Assembly (NCBI GenBank): GCA_030685235.1
Contig: MU839120.1
Coordinates: forward strand, 62,001 to 126,000
DNA length: 64,000 nt
Source: Copromyces sp. CBS 386.78
Taxonomy: Eukaryota; Ascomycota; Sordariomycetes; Sordariales; Sordariaceae
Direction of reading: 5' to 3'
Position 1 is the stretch's first letter; every line of letters begins with the position of its first letter. Positions 1 to 12,800 of this stretch are shown here, piece by piece. A program made the position numbers and the translations under genes. The notes below the pieces were generated by a model. It did not search any database. It was not told where the DNA came from and worked only from the letters and a program-made list of their open reading frames with translations.

Positions 1-299
1 TTATTCATTTACATCGTCTTTTTATATTACTTAAACTAGTAGGAGCTATTCTTATAATTAATATATTTACCTTCCCTCTTCTATTAGTTCTTCTATTTCT
101 AAGATAACGAAATTATTATAATATTAATAAAAGTATCTATAGGATTACTAGCGTTATCGTCAACTGGGACTTACTATAATAAAGAGGCGGCGGTTAAAAA
201 AGAATTGCCGTTAAACTTACGTAAATATATAAATAGATTTAGGTACTACTTTAGGACGTCGATACGGTTATTGAAGTATTATTTTTACTCCTTATTTAA
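1..299 (-). pseudogene. Copia-1 RNase H region, RIP-degraded, runs off the window
   Basis: This is AT-rich sequence at the window edge. On the minus strand a weak YLN...FNGNSFLTAA-like pattern resembles the start of a copia RNase H, which is expected downstream of the RT at 1029-2013. The foldback element at 300-1028 separates the two. The identification is mainly positional. Confidence 0.45.
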
Positions 300-1028
300 G
301 AGAAAGTCTTTTCGCACTGCTATAAAAGTCTTATAGCATTGTCGCCCTACCCACTTACACCCTTCCCGCGCGCTAATGTACCCTAAAATTTTGAGCCAAT
401 TAGATCGCTCGTATCCATTTAAATCTCCACACTCAGCTTGGCAGCGGTATTCTTTCATAGATTTCATACTAGAAATCTAGGCGCATTCTTTTATAGAATA
501 TTACGTGCCCAGCTTAGATGTACGCTTAGATCTATACCCAAATCTATACCCAAATTGGCTACTCTACAACATACTTTACAAGGCACTTAACAGCACGGTC
601 GTACATCGTACGGCTATTACGGCTATTAGCGATTATTACAGCTATTAATAACTATTATGGCTATTAGCGATTAGCTATTATGGCTATTATAGCTATTATA
701 ACTATTACGGCTATTATAACTATTATAGCTATTAATAATTGTTATAGCTATTAGCGATTAATTATTACGGCTATTACGGCTATTACGGCTGTTACAGCTA
801 TTAACGATATATATATAGGGGTAGGATATATAATAGGTTGTAATCTGGGGGCTTGGCGGGCGCGGTACGGTTTGCTGACGCCAAGAATAGGAGCGTGGAG
901 ACTCAGAATGGATGCGAGCGATTTAATTGGCTCAAAAATTTTGGGGTGCATTAGCGCGCGGGAGCGGTAGGGCGAGAGTGGGACGATAGTGCCGTAAGAC
1001 TTTTATGGTAGTGCGAAAAGACTTTCTC
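300..1028. mobile_element. Foldback/MITE-like element M1 with minisatellite core
   Basis: The ends are perfect inverted copies of GAGAAAGTCTTTTCGCAC (300-317 and 1011-1028). The inverted similarity continues for roughly 140 bp on each side, for example GCGCGCTAATG and TTGAGCCAATTA near both ends. The core (about 595-800) is an array of GGCTATTAGCGATTATTA-type units. No transposase frame is visible. Flanks do not show a duplication (TTATTTAA left, ATAATATA right), unlike the three sister copies, so one flank may be altered. Its TIR and core match the element at 34922-35730. Confidence 0.75.
595..800. repeat. Minisatellite in M1 (GGCTATTA/GCGATTA units)
   Basis: This imperfect tandem array is built from GGCTATTA, GCGATTATTA and ACGGCTATTA words, AT-shifted by RIP. 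The same words in less mutated form (GGCTGTTA, GCGATTGTTA) make up the array at 35155-35560. Any short frame across it is a repeat artefact. Confidence 0.75.
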
Positions 1029-2013
1029 ATAATATAATACCTTATTAGCAACCTTACAATACTAAAAATTAGGATTATAATTATAACGAACTAAACGGTT
1101 GGTAATAAAGGTAATATTTAATCGGATAATTATTAAAGTATATATTATCGATCCAATAATAATTTAATATTCCCGTATTTTATCGAAGGGTATTACACTA
1201 TCGTAGGGTAGAAATTCTTCGTTATTTATTGGAATAAAGGCGAAGGTATAAGGGTTTTTAATAAGTTTAGTAATTTTATAAATATATTCCCGTTAAAATA
1301 ATCAAATTAGTCCCGCCTCTCGATTTCGAATAATTTTAATATTTAAAAATTATTAGAGGTTATTACCCCCTATAAATTTATATTTCTCTTCTAGACTCTT
1401 TATTACCTAATTAACCTTATTGTATTACTTCTAGTCGAAGGCAAATATAATATCGTTAACGTAGTAAAAGATTAAGATCTTACCGCGTTTAAAGATATAT
1501 GGATCTTCGAATAATAGTTAGAAACTTATATTTTTAAAGGTGCTATTGAATTTTCGTTATTAGAATACAAAAGTACGTCGCAACTTATATAGGGCTTTAA
1601 AAAATTTAAGAACCGTACTATACTTTTAATATCCGGGGGGTATACGTATATAAATCTCCTTATTAAGGTAAGCATTAACGAAGGTATTTATAGTATTATA
1701 TTAAATAAATTCGAAGTTAAATTTGGCGGCGTAAATAATAATAGATCGAAAAGAACGATTAGTTAACGTAGAGGCGTATATTTCCTTACTATAATAATGT
1801 TATTAATCCCCTCTAATTATAAAGCGAGCCTTTACTTTTTAAAGACGACCGTATTTATTAAATTTATATACGTATATTTATATACAATTAAGGATTTAAG
1901 TACCCTTAATACAAAGAATATCCTTATTAATCTTAATTTAAAACCTTATTTCCTTATAGTTATTAAAATATATTTCTTCTATTTATTTAAAGAGATTTCC
2001 TAATTTATAGTAT
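1029..2013 (-). pseudogene. Copia-1 reverse transcriptase region, RIP-inactivated
   Basis: On the minus strand the sequence reads as the copia RT: an N-A-Y-L-N-K-E-I-Y-I-R-I-P-P-G block, F-F-K-A-L-Y-K-L-R-R, then YYVNDIIFAF (YVDD with Asp to Asn from RIP), and NIKIIRNREAGLI further down. Stops are all of the CAA/CAG/TGG-derived kind. The ORF-like stretch on the plus strand at 1797-2003 is a by-product. It continues the integrase at 33518-34913 across the nested gypsy. Confidence 0.8.
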
Positions 2014-2252
2014 TGTAAGGGGTGCAGCACAGTTGGCACAGGTGCTGGCCTAAACGATCGATAAGGTTCTACGAGGAAAGAAAGAGAGGAAGGGTGCCTA
2101 CAGAGCAGGCGGCTAGCCAGCTATCCTTTTCAAGAGACGTGCAATACAGTGTACGGGCCATAGGGAGGGGTTGCCGGCACGGCAGCGTTGCCGGCACGGC
2201 AGTTCGCCTGGCGATTGCTAAGTATATAGCCACGAGCATTAGCCCCATAACA
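2014..2252 (-). repeat. 3' LTR of Gypsy-0
   Basis: This 239-bp LTR reads on the minus strand from TGTTATGGGGCTAATG to CACCCCTTACA, with TG/CA ends. It is the same length as the LTR at 33274-33512 and homologous to the 218-bp LTRs of Gypsy-1. It contains a duplicated GTTGCCGGCACGGCA word absent from the shorter LTRs. Base composition is much more normal than in the interior. Confidence 0.88.
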
Positions 2253-2389
2253 TTAGCCTCCCCCTTCTCCTCCAATTAAATAGCTAAATATATATCTGTA
2301 ATAGGTTATATATATCCTAAATATCAGACAATAAGCCCCCTTCCTTCTAGTCGCGCAGTACGTATTTTACCTATTTATAAATCCCTCTC

Positions 2390-2607
2390 TGTTATGGGGC
2401 TAATGCCCGTGGCTGTGTACCTGGCAACCTTGCTAGGCGATCCGTGCTGTGCCGGCAACCCCCCATGGCCCGTGCACTGCATATCCCTTGAAAAGGACAG
2501 CTAGCCAGCCGCCTACTCTACAAGCGACCTTCCTCTCTTTCTTTCCTCGTAGAACTTTATCAATCGTTTAGGCTAGCACCTATACTAACTATACTACACC
2601 CCTAATA
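2390..2607 (+). repeat. 5' LTR of Gypsy-1
   Basis: It starts TGTTATGGGGCTAATG and ends CACCCCTAATA (CA changed to TA by RIP). It is 218 bp, the same as the 3' copy, and CTCTC precedes it. Confidence 0.9.
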
Positions 2608-2639
2608 TTAGGTTCTACCTTATACCTATATAAGCGGAT

Positions 2640-5600
2640 AGCAAATTCAATAGCGGATATTAATAAATTTAAAACGGAGCTAGCAGCATCGAACGCGGTA
2701 TTTACAGTATTTATTAATATTATAGTTGGACTTAGCGAAATAGACTTTAATAATATCGAATAATAATTTTATAACCCCTAAGGCGGCGAATAATAATTAA
2801 TAAGAAGTATTACTATAAACGATAGCCTCGTAAAAGGTTTTATTAGAATATTCAATAGGAGTACTATTTTATACAATCGTATTAGATTCCTTCTCTTTAA
2901 TACTAATCCTAACCCAATCCTTATTCTATATTTAAATTTTAATTTTACGGACCTAACTCCTATTAGTAGAATTGTAGTAAGTATTTTAATTACTACTACC
3001 AGAGACTCCGCTAATTTAAATAACGATAGTCCTAATATTTCTATTTATAGAAAAAAACCTTTCGAATTCCCTAAATAGAATAGTTAGCCTTATACCTTTT
3101 AATTCTACTTTAACTAATTTATTTAAATATATAATACTAATATTAAAGTAAACTTCCGTACCGATTATAATACCGCTTAGTCCGAAATCCTTAATACCCT
3201 CCCTAACAATAAATAATTACTATTAAAAGATTTCTAGACCAGTAAAACAATTTACAGAGAAGAAAACTTAATTAATTTATTTAATTAAATTTAAATTATC
3301 TTTGGCTTCTACTAAAACCGAAATACTATTTTCAATAAATTAGCTCGTATATATTAAAAGGATAGAGAACCTTTTACTATTTTCTTAGCTATTTTCAACG
3401 ATAAAATATTAAAGGCGGGTAATTATAATTAGGAGAGCTTTACTAAATTAATTTATTTTAATTATATTTTCAACCGGAAATTCTATAATAAATTCTTTAT
3501 AGTAGACTTTTTAGAGGATTACTATATTTACATAGCTAAAATATAATATTTTGCAATTAAGTACGAACGGACTTTTAAATTTAAAGAAAATTATTATAAA
3601 TATTTCCATTTTTAAAAAGAGCGTTCCTAAGGTAGTAGTATTTACTTTTTTACTTCCGGTATTAATATTTTAATAGTCTAATATTTCCTATTAATAAACG
3701 TAATTTTCCTCTTCCTCTTCTTCTATTAACAATCATCCTTTTAATTATAATAGTAACACTATTATAGAATCTATTCGAATTAGCGCGTTTAATAGAAGTT
3801 ATAATAATTGGGGGCGAGGCGGTTTAAATTCGGCTATTTCTTTTAAACGTATTAAATAAGTTTTTAATAAAGAGTATTAAAAGTATAAAAATAATAACTT
3901 ATATTTCCATTATAGAACTTCTAATTATCGGGTAAATAATTATCCTTATTTGCCCGCGATCCTTCCTAATAATAATAATAGCGGGGTTCATATTTAGGTA
4001 ATTACTATTAAAGTCCCTCCGCTTTTAGAAGATAACGACGAATAAAACTCCGCTTCCGAATAGGGAAAAGAATAATTCCGGAGCGAAGTCGGGCCTTAGA
4101 ATTTAAAAATGTATTAAATAAAGTAGAAGAATTTAAATCAAATTCGTAATTAGAAATAGAATTTATATTAATTCTATTTATTATTAACAATTATAATTTA
4201 TTCTACGCCTTTATTAATAAGGGTTACTAGTATTATATTACGATTAGTAAGAAAGTTATTGAAAATCTTCGGATTCTAATCGTTCCTATTAAATTTCGTC
4301 GTATTAAAGGAGCTTCCGTAGCTATAGAAGGAGCTACTATTTAGGGTTTTACGTATTTTTTAGCAGAGGTTAATAATTATATTTATTTTATTTATATTTA
4401 TATTGTACTATTATTAAAATTCCCTATTATTCTAAGGAAGCCTTAGTTTAAGGTTATACGAATATACTCTATTCCTTACGAAAAGCGATTATATATAAGT
4501 ATTATAAATTATTAGGTCTTATACATAAGTAGAGAGTAAACCTTAAATATAGAATTTATTAAAGATATTAAATCCGCTATTTATATAATAATTACTACTT
4601 TTATTAATTACGTATAGAAAATTTAGAAGGAATTTAGTAATAAAGTAGTAAAAGAAGCTATTTATACTATAAATTTAAAAGACGTCGAAAAGGCCCTATA
4701 ATTTAAAAAAGTCTATATTGAAAAATAATTACGAAAAATAATTTTGAAGAAGTATTACGACCTCTTACCCCTTTAAATAAAATAGGAAGCGGATAAATAT
4801 AACTTTTACTATTCTAAAATCGATTATAAAATTGAAATTAAAAAGGATAAAGAGGGTAAAGAATTATTAATCCCCTTCGGTCTATTTTATAATATAATTT
4901 ATAAAGAGTTTTTAATTTTAAAAAAGACCTTTAAAAACTTTTTAAATAAGGGTTTTATCCGTACTAATAATTTGGAAACGGGAATTCTAATTCTTTTCGT
5001 ATAGAAGCCGGGCGGTAAATTCCACTTCTATTACAATTACTATATTTTAAATACTATTATACGAATAGATTATTATCCTTTACCGCTTATTAATAAAATA
5101 TTCCGTATTTTAAAGGGGGTTAAGTAGTATATAAAGGTCGATATCGTATAAGCGTTCTATAAAATTCGGATAATTATAGGAGAAGAATAGAAAATAGTAT
5201 TTTGGATACAATATAAGTTATTCGAATAATTAATCGTACCCTTCGGGCTAATTAGCATTTTAATAATATTTTAACAATATATTAATTACATCCTTTATAA
5301 ATATTTTAATAAATTTTGTACGGCCTATATAAATAATATCCTTATTTATACTTTAGGTATTAAAGAGGATTACGAAGTTAAAGTCCGTTTAATATTAAAA
5401 AAACTTTTCGATATAGGCTTTTATCTAAACCCGGATAAATACGAATTTACGGTTAAAAAGGTTAAATATTTCGGTTTTATCGTTTACGTAGGCGTTAGTA
5501 TATAAGCCGACCTTAAGAAGGTTAAGGCTATTTTCGAATAATTTCTACCTAATTCTTAGAAGGGTATTCGTAATTTTTTTAAGTTTATTAATTATTATAG

Positions 5601-7860
5601 GATATTTATACTATAATTTTCGAAGGTAGTAACCCCGTTAATAGCGTTCACTAATAAAGGGGTAGTTTTCGAATAAATTAAAGAATATGAAAGTACCTTC
5701 TAATTATTTAAAATATTATTTACAAGGGTTTTAATCCTTATAGAATTTAATTTTAATAAAAAAATATTCTTAGAAACGGATTATAGTAATTTTACGTTAG
5801 GCGGAATTATTTCGTAAGAAATTAACGAATTTAAAAAGCGGGCAATTATTAATTATTATTCGTAGAAGTTAAATACTACGGAATAAAATTATTTTATTTA
5901 TAATAAAGAAATACTTACGATTATTAATTATTTAGAATAATAATTAGCTAAACTACATAATTATAAGTCTTTTACTATTTTAATTAACTATTGGAATTTA
6001 AAATATTTTATAAAAATATAACAGCTCTCTAAACGGTAGGCTCGCTAGGCTAAATATTTATTATAATTTAATTTTAGTATTAAATATTAGTTAAGTAAGG
6101 AGGGGGTAATTTCCAATGCCTTATCCCGGCGGGAATAAAATATACCTACCGAATAGGACTATAAGGCCCGTAATTTATAAATAATACCGGATTCTACTCT
6201 CGAATTTTATAGTCCGCTCCGTATTTCCGCTTCCTAAATTATCTACGCCGGGAGGGAAAGTATAAAAATATTTGAAAATCCGGATTTATAGTAATTTTAG
6301 GATTAAACGGCCCCTAAAGATTCCCTATACTAGTAAATCAAAACGGTAATCTAAAATAACGAATAGTACCTCGATTTATCCTTAAAACTAAAAATATAAA
6401 TTACCAATTATAATATCGACTCTTATAGCCAGCTCTACTATTAAGGCCGTTTTTAGGTCCTTAAAACGCCCGTCTATACCGAATTCAATTCTATTAGCCT
6501 TTTAGACTAGTCCTAATAACTTAATACCCTCCGTACGATTCTTATTTAAATTATTTACAACTTTTATATCTTCGGCTATTTAAAAAAAGAAAGTATTATA
6601 GCGGCGTTTATTCAATACTTCTATTAACCACTCTTAAAAGTTTATATTTAGTAATTCTTTCATAACTATTATATTTATAATTCTACGAAAATTTAAAGAA
6701 AATAAAAACGAGGTTTCTTACAATTACTACTAATCCTAGAATAATTTAATAGGGAAATTTAAATAAATTTTATTATAGACCTCCCAAATTCGAATAATAA
6801 TACCTACTTTTAAATTATTAAAGACCGGCTTAGTAAGAACATTATCTTCGAACCTATACCTTCTATAGAAGCCGAATTCTATACCGAACGGTTTCTTTAA
6901 TATTTCGTTAAATATTATAATATCCCTAAATTTATTATTAATAATCGAAGTTCTAATTAGATTAGCCGTTTTTAAATAAAATTTTGCGAATTATTTAATA
7001 TTAAACGCTTTTTAAGTACGGCTTATTATTTATAAATTAATAATAGTCTAAAATATAAGAATTAAAAAATTTATACTTATTTTCAAGCGGTCGTTAACTA
7101 TATTTAAAATAATTAAAATAAATAGTATTTAATAGTTTAATTAATTATTAATAGCCGTATTAATATTTTAATCGGTATAAACCTATTCTTTACTACTTAT
7201 AAATTTAATGTAAAATTCTTAATTTCTATTATTAAAGAGCCTACGAACGGACTTCCGCTCCTTTCTTTTAAAAATCGAATTTACTAATTCGTTTAAAAAC
7301 TATAACAAATTACGGATTTATATTAAATTATTATAGCAGTAGCCGCCTAGTAGCAAGAAAAATTCGCTAATTAATATCGTTAATTAATTAAATACTTTTA
7401 AATCGGAAATAAAATCTAATTTAATTTTAAAAATTATAATACCAATCGTCCTAAAAAAAAGTTAAACTAATTATACGTAAAGTATATAATTTTAAAAATT
7501 CTCTCCCTATACATTATAGAATTCTTTAACCTCCTATAAACTATTTACAATATTTTTTATATAAATCTTCTACGGCGGGCAGCCTAAAATCCGCTATTAG
7601 AATAGAAGTTTACTAATAATTAACCGTTAATTATAGAAGTAGAAAGAAAATTCGAATAGTAAATAGAAGAAATCTTTTATATATTTATTAATTATAAAAA
7701 AAGGGGACCCGTCTATAAAATTTTAATTAAATAAAAGGAGTACTACGATTCTACTTAAGAACCCTTAGAGGAGTTTAAAGAAATAAAAATATTAAACGAA
7801 TTCGCAGATAAATATAGAATAATTAATTTTAATAACGGGCTAATTAACCGATAGGTTAAA
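2640..7860 (+). pseudogene. Gypsy-1 gag-pol, RIP-inactivated, with chromodomain
   Basis: Plus-strand translation shows gag with a zinc knuckle whose cysteines became tyrosines (NLYFHYRTSNYRVNNYP near 3900). The RT follows, with PFGL near 5240 and AYINNILIY in place of YxDD near 5330. RNase H reads FLETDYSNFTLGGII near 5770-5815 and the integrase core runs from about 6590 to 7400. A C-terminal chromodomain at about 7636-7780 retains E-E-I, YKKRGPVYKI, K-E-Y-Y-D-S-T and EPLEEFK. Stops are TAA/TAG at Gln and Trp positions. It would have encoded a Tf1/MAGGY-like chromovirus polyprotein. Confidence 0.85.
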
Positions 7861-8119
7861 AATTTTCCCCTAAAGGGTTTTACAAACGGAATAAAGTCAA
7901 TTAATTATATAATTATAAGAAAAAAATCAATTCGCAATACTAAAAGAAATTCGAAATTAATTAGGGCGAAGCTCTGAATATATTAAATATCCCTTATTAT
8001 TTCGTTACCTAGCAAGTCCTCTATAACTTAATCAACATTAATTTCTATATCTTCTTTCCTTCTACTAGCAAAATTCGAAGTAATTATAATATAAGAATTA
8101 TATAAAGCGGGGCGAATAT

Positions 8120-9120
8120 TTTCGGCGCGGGGGGGCAATAATAAGGACGGTAGGGGGCGGATTCCGTCGGACGGGCGAATACTAAAGGGTAAATAAGCAA
8201 TATCCTATTACGAAAGCCTATTAAAGCCTAAAGTCTTTTTAAACCGCTTAATAATAACGCCGCTATAAATACGCGCCCGGCGCTTAAGAATAGTAAAAAA
8301 CCTAATAATATTCTTAGTAACGGTAGTAAAAGCGGCGGGAATAGTAATAGCGGGGGTAAAAGAAATAGTAGTAAGAGCAGTAGGAATAGCGGTAATAGGA
8401 GTAAAGGAAAAGGTAATAGCGGCTCTTTCCTCGCGCTCCTTTTAATCGTTATAAATAACTATTATATTATCGAAGTCGCGCTAAATAATAGCGTTAGTAA
8501 CTTACTCAATAAACCCTATACATTCTTTAAAGGCCGTTACCCTCCCTTTAAATTTAATAAATTTAGCTACCTAATCTTTAAAGACTTAGACTTTAATAAT
8601 TAAAGAAAGTAACGGACCTTCGAATTTAATAAAGGGGGACCGTTAGCAAACTATAATAAATTTAAAATTAACCCGAACTTAAAAATTATTAGTAGAATAA
8701 TAAATATAGGAATAGACTAAGTAAAAAGGAAAAACTTACGTAGGAATACTAATATCTTCGGCTTCTTCTATAGCTATTAAATAACTAAACGTTTTAAAAG
8801 CGGCGATAAATAATTCGTATTTAGGACTTAGAACGTATTTAACCGTATATTAAACGGTAAAAAACTTTTAAACCTATTCTAACGTCAGCTTATAAAGCTT
8901 TTTAGCGTATTAGTATACTAAATACGTAATAACTACACTATTAGTAGCGGAGGTAGCGTAATTATACCTATTAACTAAATAATATATATATTAACTTAAA
9001 AGCGGGGCGGCAGCGGCAGCAACGGCGGCGGCAATAGCGGCTTTAGTAGTAGTCTCTCTACCAATTCCAATAGTAATAATATTCGGGCGGGCTTAAACTA
9101 GCTTAAGAATAGCATAGTAA
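8120..9120 (-). pseudogene. Possible antisense gene in the Gypsy-1 3' region, RIP-inactivated, function unknown
   Basis: This is the homologue of the frame at 10200-11230, on the strand opposite to Gypsy-1 pol and lying between the chromodomain end and the 3' LTR. It reads KYELFIAAFKTFSYLIAIEE, then FIKFEGPLLSL, RVTAFKECIGFIE and YND-K-E-R-E-E-R-A in the same frame. Conservation of frame and of charged residues between two independently RIPed copies is the reason for listing it. The function is unknown. Confidence 0.4.
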
Positions 9121-9626
9121 TAGGGCGCGGGGGAGGGGGTTAGCGGAGCGGGAGACGATAAAAATAGTTATAATTATTATTATATACGCCGAAATTATTA
9201 GAACTCTAAGAAATCCTATATTATATCGGGGGTAGGGGTAAGGCTAAATATTTTAATAATTATAATAAACTAAATTAAGAGGTTAGCGGATAGATAATAT
9301 AAGAGTGGGGTAAAAATAACGAGCGGCGTAGTAGCGATTAAAAGTATAATAATAAATAAGAAGGGGGAGTAATAAAAGGGGGAGGATAATCGTAATAATT
9401 ATACTAGAAAGTTAAATAATAGGGGGGGGATACTTACAACGTAATATAATAATAGTTGGAGGAGGAAAGAAGAAAAGGAGGGAGAGAAGGAGAAGGATTT
9501 GTAAATAGATGGAATATATATTGCGCGACTAGGAGGAAGGGGGCTTGTCGTCTAATATTTAAGATATACGTAACCTATTACGGTTATATATTTAGCTATT
9601 TAATTAGGGGAGAAGGGTGGGGCTAA

Positions 9627-9844
9627 TATTATAGGGCTAATGCCCGTAGCTATATACCTAGCAACTTTACTAGGCAATCTATGCCGTGCCGGCAACCCCC
9701 TATGGCCTGTGCATTATATATCCCTTAAAAAGGATAATTGGCCAGCCGCCTGTTCTGTAGGCGACCTTCCTCTCTTTCTTTCCTCGTAGAACCTTATCGA
9801 TCGTTTAGGCCAGCACCTGTGCCAACTGTACTGCACCCCTAATA
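9627..9844 (+). repeat. 3' LTR of Gypsy-1
   Basis: It starts TATTATAGGGCTAATG (TG to TA by RIP) and ends GCACCCCTAATA; it is 218 bp and CTCTC follows. It sits at the centre of the inverted repeat formed by Gypsy-1 and Gypsy-0. Confidence 0.9.
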
Positions 9845-12800
9845 CTCTCCCTTTCTCCCTCCTTCTCCTCTTTCCCCCTTTAATTATTATTATATTATAT
9901 TATAAATATCTTCCCCTTTCCTATTACCTAAATTCTATTATAACTACTATAATTATTGTCTTTCCCCTTTATTTACTATTATACTCCTACGATTACTATT
10001 ACGCTACTCGTTATTTTACCCCACTTTTACATCTACCCGCTAACTTCCTAATCTAATTTATTATAATTATTAAAATATCCGGTCTTACCCCTACCCCCGA
10101 CCTTAATATAATATAAGACTTTTTAGAGTTCTAATAATTTCGTCGTATATAGTAATAATTGCAACTATTTTTATCGTCTCCCGCTCCGCTAACCCCTTCC
10201 CCCACACTCTACCGCTGCGTTATTTTTAAGCTAGTTTAGGCCCGCCCGAGTACTATTATTACTAGAATCGGTAGAAAGACTATTATTAAAGCCGCTATTA
10301 TTACCGCCGTCGCCGCCGCCGCTACCCTACTTTTAAACTAATACGTATATTATTTAATTAATAGGTATAATTACGTTACCCCCGCCGCTAATAGTATAGC
10401 TACTATATATTTAGTATATTAATACGTTAAAAAGCCTTATAAGCCGACGTTAAAATAGATTTAAAAAATTTTTACTACTTAGTATATAATTAAATACATT
10501 CCGGGTTTTAAATACGAATTATTTATCGCCGCTTTTAAAACGTTTAGCTATTTAATAACTATAAAAGAAGCCGAAAATATTAATATTCTTACGTAAATTT
10601 CTCTTTTTTACTTAGTCTATTTTTATATTTATTATTCCGCTAGTAATTCTTAGGTTCGAATTAGGTTCGAATTTATTATAGCCTCCTAGCGGTCCCTTTT
10701 TATTAAATTCGAAGGTCTATTATTTTCTTTAGTCGTCGAAGTTTAAATTTTTAAAGATTAGGTAATTAAATTTATTGAGCTTAAAAGGAAGGTAGCGGCC
10801 TTTAAAGAACGTATAGGGTTTATTAAATAAGTTATTAACGCTGCTATCTAATACGATTTCAATAATATAGTAGTCGTTTATAACAATTAAAAGGAGTATG
10901 AAGAGAGAGCCGCCGCTGCCGCTATTATTTCCTCCCTTACCTCTATTATTACTATTCCCGCCGCCCTTACTACCGAAGGTACTATTAAGCCCTCCGCCGC
11001 TCTTAAGCGTTAGGTGCGTATTTATAATAGCGTTATCGTTAAGCGGTTAAAGAAGATTTCGGGCCTTAGTAAGCTAATATAATAGGATACGAATTATTTA
11101 CCCTTCGGTATCCGTCCTTCGGACGGGATCCGCCCGCTGCCGTCCTTACTATCGCCGCCCCGCGTCGAGAATATTCGCTTTACCTTATACAACTTATACG
11201 TTATTACTAATATAAATATAATTAGAGGAAAGAGGATAGAGATTAATATTAATTAGGCTATAGAAGACTTATTAGAAAATAATATTATAAAAGATATTTA
11301 GTATTTTCGGGGCTTTATCTTAATTAATTTCGAATTTTTTTTAATATTATAAATTAATTCTTTTTCTATAATTCTATAATTAATTAACCTCATTCCGTTC
11401 GTAAGGTTTTTTAAAGGAAAGTTTTTAATTTATTAATTAATTAGCCCGTTATTAATATCCGCTATTCTATATTTGCCTTCGAATTTATTAAGTACCTTCG
11501 TTTCTTTAAATTCTTTTAAGGGTTCTTAAATAGGATTATAATACCCTTTTTATTTAATTAAAACTTCTTTAACCGGTCCCCCTCGCTTATAATTAGTAAA
11601 TATATAGAGGATTTCCTTTATTTACTATTTAAATTTTCCTTCTACTTCTATAATTAGTAGTTAATCGTCGGTAATTCTTTATCTTAGTAACAGATTTTAA
11701 GTAGTATATTATAGAAGATTTATATAAAAAACGTTATAAATAATTTGAAGAAGGTTAGAGAATTCTATAATATATAGAGATAGGACTTTCGAAATTATAT
11801 ATTTTGCGTATAACTAATTTAATTTCTTCTTAGGGCGGTCGGTATTATAATTTTTGAAGTTAAATTAGACTTTATCTCCGATTTGGAAACGTTCGGCTAA
11901 TTAATAATGCTAGTTGGCGAACTTTTTTTATTATTGAGCGGCTACTATTATAATAATTTAATATAAGTTTATAATTTATTATAGTTTTTTAACGAATTAA
12001 TAGGTTCGCTTTTCGGAGGAGAGGAATAGGGGTTTATTTGTAGGCTCTTCGATAATAGAAATTAGTAATTCTACATCGAATTTGTAAGTAGTAAAGAAGG
12101 GGCTTATATTAATTAAAGTATTAATATAATTATTAATAGTTAGTTAGGCTATTAGATATTATTTATTCTAATTATTTTAAATATAATTAATAATTATTCG
12201 AAAGTAGGTATAGATCTTTTAATTTATTTATTTAGGGTTACTATTAATTTAAAGGTAATAAGTAGTACTAAGAAACTGTTTAATATTAAAGAATTTATAA
12301 AATTTCATTTAGAAACGGCTTATTTAATTAGAACTACGATTATTAACAATAAATTTAAAAATATTATAATATTTAATAAAATATTATAGGAATTATTCTA
12401 TATAGAGTTTAATATTTATAGACGGTATTAGTTTAAAAATAATATTCTTATTAAACCGGTCCTTAATAATTTAGAAATAGGTATTATTATTTGAATTTAG
12501 GGAGTTTATAATAAAATCTATTTAGATTTTTCTATTAAATTGTTCCGGGATTAGTAGTAGTCGTAGGAAACCCCGTTTTTATTTTCTCTAAACTTTTATA
12601 GAATTATAAGTATAATAATTATAGAGGAATTATTGAATATAAGCCTTTAGGAGCGGTTAGTAAAAGTGTTAAATAAGTATTATTATAATACTTTTTCTTC
12701 CTAAATAACTAAAGATATAGGAGTTGTAAATAATTTGGATAAGAGTTGTACGGAAGGTATTAAATTATTAAAATTAGTTTATAAAGTTAATAGAATCGGA

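Larger units (their letters stand above)
2390..9844 (+). mobile_element. Gypsy chromovirus Gypsy-1, RIP-mutated, full length
   Basis: This 7455-bp plus-strand element has 218-bp LTRs (2390-2607 and 9627-9844) and a perfect 5-bp duplication CTCTC (2385-2389 and 9845-9849). It landed in the 3' region of Gypsy-0, a member of the same family in the opposite orientation. The interior shows gag with zinc knuckle, RT, RNase H, integrase and a chromodomain, all with RIP stops. A 1.5-kb 3' region before the LTR carries a possible antisense frame. Confidence 0.9.

Noticed and set aside
595..800. CRISPR-like array
   Set aside because: Contiguous minisatellite without spacers in a eukaryotic foldback element.
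2014..2252. SINE with Pol III A box (TGGCACAGGTG) and partial B box
   Set aside because: The repeat has TG/CA ends, occurs at both ends of gypsy elements and is bounded by 5-bp TSDs, so it is an LTR; the A-box match is incidental.
2022..2279. 85-codon open frame
   Set aside because: It lies within the Gypsy-0 LTR, where composition is normal; open frames there are by chance.
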